Source: Campylobacteraceae bacterium (lineage in GTDB: Bacteria; Campylobacterota; Campylobacteria; Campylobacterales; Arcobacteraceae). Taken from it: a stretch of DNA of 64,000 nt. Shown one piece after another: positions 62,577 to 64,000 of this stretch. The stretch spans positions 1 through 64,000 of the forward strand of contig JABSOM010000013.1 in NCBI GenBank assembly GCA_013215945.1, given 5' to 3'. The notes beneath the pieces are model-generated. The model saw only the letters and a program-made list of their open reading frames with translations, was not told the DNA's origin and ran no database searches. The stretch's first letter is position 1, and the number at the start of each line of letters is the position of its first letter. The position numbers and the translations under genes were made by a program.

Positions 62577-63670
62577 GGTATTAATAAAATCAATTTACCT
62601 TTTTCTTTCATTCGCCCAGCGTGTGCTTCCGCTATTGGACCAAAACCATAAAAAAAGTCTGCTCTAATATCGCCTTTAATAGCTCCACCAGTATCAGCAG
62701 CTATCATTACTTGATTTACCTTAGACTTGCTTAGAGGATTTTTTGTTTGGATAAAAACAGGCATTCCTAGAGGAATATATTTTCTGTCCACTGCCAAATT
62801 TCGCTCAGCTACTAATTCAACACCTAAACTTCCTGTTGCTCCTCTTTTTGCTTTCGCAAAAAAGATAAAACTCTGGTTGTGATTTAAGGTGATATCGGTT
62901 AAATCTGGATTATTTACAAACCATTTTTTCATGCCTTGCATTGAAGCATCAATGCCATTTCCAATATAACCTTTTTTAATCATATATCTACCAACTGATT
63001 TATATTTTCTTCCATTTTGATTGGCATAAGAAATATTCACATAAGAACCGTCTCTTAATTCTACTTTTCCCGAGCCTTGAATGTGTAAAAAGAATAAATC
63101 CACTTTATTATCCACATATAAAATCACTTCTAATTTATCTTTTTTTATAATTTCTTCTCGTGTATCATAAGGTACAATTTTGTTTTTTACTATTTTACCT
63201 CGAAGCCTGTATTTTTTAAGCTCAGGATATTCACTGGAAAAATCTACAAAAAACATATCTTTAGGTACTTTGTAAATAGGGTATTTATAAATATTGGTTT
63301 TTTTAAGGCTTCCTTGTAATAAAGGTTCGTAATAACCTGTAATTGTACCTTCATCCTTTTTATCTTTGCTAAGCAGTTTATAGGGAGTGAAGTTATTTTT
63401 AAAAAATGCTTTTGCATCCTTAGCAGTACTTGCTTTTTCACAAACATTTTTAAAAAGCTCTTTTCTTTTACTGCGTTTGCAGCCTTTGTTAAAAACATCT
63501 AGGGCTAAGCTCAGATTATCTTCTTCAAAACCTTCCAATTCAGAAAATTCCATTTTTTGCATCTTGGCTTTTGAAATATCTTTAAACGTATATAGTTTGG
63601 GGCTACAAGCTGTGAAAATAAAAAGAGGAAGTATTATTAGGGCGAGGGTTTTAATTGATTTCAAGCACAT
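62567..63670 (-). CDS. mltA: Membrane-bound lytic murein transglycosylase A
   Basis: 367 residues. Lipoprotein signal FIFTACSPK with the lipobox Cys near 22. The MltA domain has GTITGYYEPLLQGSL, the beta-barrel HIQGSGKVELRDGS and the 3D domain MIAADTGGAIKGDIRADFFYGFG with the catalytic Asp. It cleaves peptidoglycan from the outer membrane. Start chosen at 63670. Convergent with the Cys-rich gene. Confidence 0.93.
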   Translation of the reverse strand: MCLKSIKTLALIILPLFIFTACSPKLYTFKDISKAKMQKMEFSELEGFEEDNLSLALDVFNKGCKRSKRKELFKNVCEKASTAKDAKAFFKNNFTPYKLLSKDKKDEGTITGYYEPLLQGSLKKTNIYKYPIYKVPKDMFFVDFSSEYPELKKYRLRGKIVKNKIVPYDTREEIIKKDKLEVILYVDNKVDLFFLHIQGSGKVELRDGSYVNISYANQNGRKYKSVGRYMIKKGYIGNGIDASMQGMKKWFVNNPDLTDITLNHNQSFIFFAKAKRGATGSLGVELVAERNLAVDRKYIPLGMPVFIQTKNPLSKSKVNQVMIAADTGGAIKGDIRADFFYGFGPIAEAHAGRMKEKGKLILLIPNK

Positions 63671-63749
63671 CCTTTATGGCAAATAATTTGTCATTGATTA
63701 TGCACTAGTATATATAAAAAGTGGCTTATAAAATTTTCAAAAGTAAATT

Positions 63750-64000
63750 TTATCCTGCTCTTGTGTGGACTTCTTTTAGTTCACAACAATTACAAATATA
63801 TTCGATTTCAACTACTCCTGAACAGCCATGATTTTTTAATATCTTTGCTTTAATAACTTCTGTTTTAAAGGTGGTTCTTGTTTTTTCATCATAAAAAGTT
63901 TTCGTTTTTTCATGACAAGAAGGACATTCTCCCGCATTTAATAAATCCACTCTTGAATTCTTGTTTTTTAGATATAAAAGTGTTGAAAAAACAGTTAGTA
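63750..64000 (-). CDS. Zinc-ribbon-like small protein (partial or short), right edge
   Basis: The frame remains open to the window edge. A GTG at 63950 would give 66 residues, but the upstream codons read LTVFSTLLYLKNKNSR, a hydrophobic stretch, so the start probably lies outside. The visible part has paired CxxC: ECPSCHEKTK and ICNCCELKE, with GCSG between, which suggests zinc binding. No family can be named from this fragment. Confidence 0.6.
   Translation of the reverse strand, partial: LTVFSTLLYLKNKNSRVDLLNAGECPSCHEKTKTFYDEKTRTTFKTEVIKAKILKNHGCSGVVEIEYICNCCELKEVHTRAG

Noticed and set aside
63387..63686. Plus-strand frame opposite mltA
   Set aside because: Antisense to a clear MltA gene.

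Overview
The window is AT-rich chromosomal DNA from a free-living, probably marine, member of the Campylobacterota, most likely the Arcobacter group. Support comes from base composition, many histidine kinases with an AHQWRQPL-type H box, and an htrA - response regulator - sensor kinase order matching htrA-cprRS of Campylobacter. No ribosomal operon or CRISPR array is present.

Layout. (1) 1-6896, minus strand: a complete type I secretion set (SPOR-tailed TolC-like protein, LapB-type ABC exporter, LapC-type adaptor) reading into the 5' end of a giant Ig-repeat adhesin that runs off the left edge. The adhesin carries a LapG-like AAAG site at residues 112-115. (2) 7-27 kb: signalling and housekeeping genes. 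These are a triple solute-binding SpoIIE phosphatase, MntP, a cold-shock protein, YceI with a divergent MarR regulator, a nitroreductase, a diguanylate cyclase, a response regulator with a 7TMR-DISM kinase, TetR with a DUF1330 gene, PhzF, AraC-GyrI, a Cache kinase and a chemotaxis receptor. (3) 27.1-30.6 kb: a worn accessory stretch with a broken gene copy, a SemiSWEET-like protein, a Fic protein, an orphan small gene and two families of direct repeats. (4) 30.6-45.36 kb: an integrative element of about 14.8 kb in the 3' end of tRNA-Cys. It has a tyrosine integrase, an AlpA-like factor, a Rep-like protein, phage-type small genes, and cargo: a 729-residue PD-(D/E)XK nuclease with a zinc ribbon, a PIN-domain protein and three uncharacterised membrane-anchored proteins. 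It also holds an iteron-like array. (5) 45.3-45.8 kb: tRNA-Cys, tRNA-Ser and tRNA-Leu. (6) 46-64 kb: ilvD, htrA-cprR-cprS, a late cobalamin operon (cobT-marC-cobU-cobS-cobD-cbiP-cbiB plus a Cys-rich protein), dsbD, rhodanese genes, psd and mltA.

The most striking observation is at 59699-60064. A periplasmic thioredoxin-like gene just upstream of dsbD has an in-frame TGA exactly where the first Cys of the CxxC motif belongs (W-TGA-Y-A-C). It is followed by a 12-bp stem with an AGGUA loop whose loop begins 17 nt after the TGA. I read this as a selenocysteine-containing thioredoxin partner of DsbD that ordinary gene calling would miss. Second in interest are the uncharacterised nuclease and its neighbours in the tRNA-Cys island, and the iteron-like array beside them.
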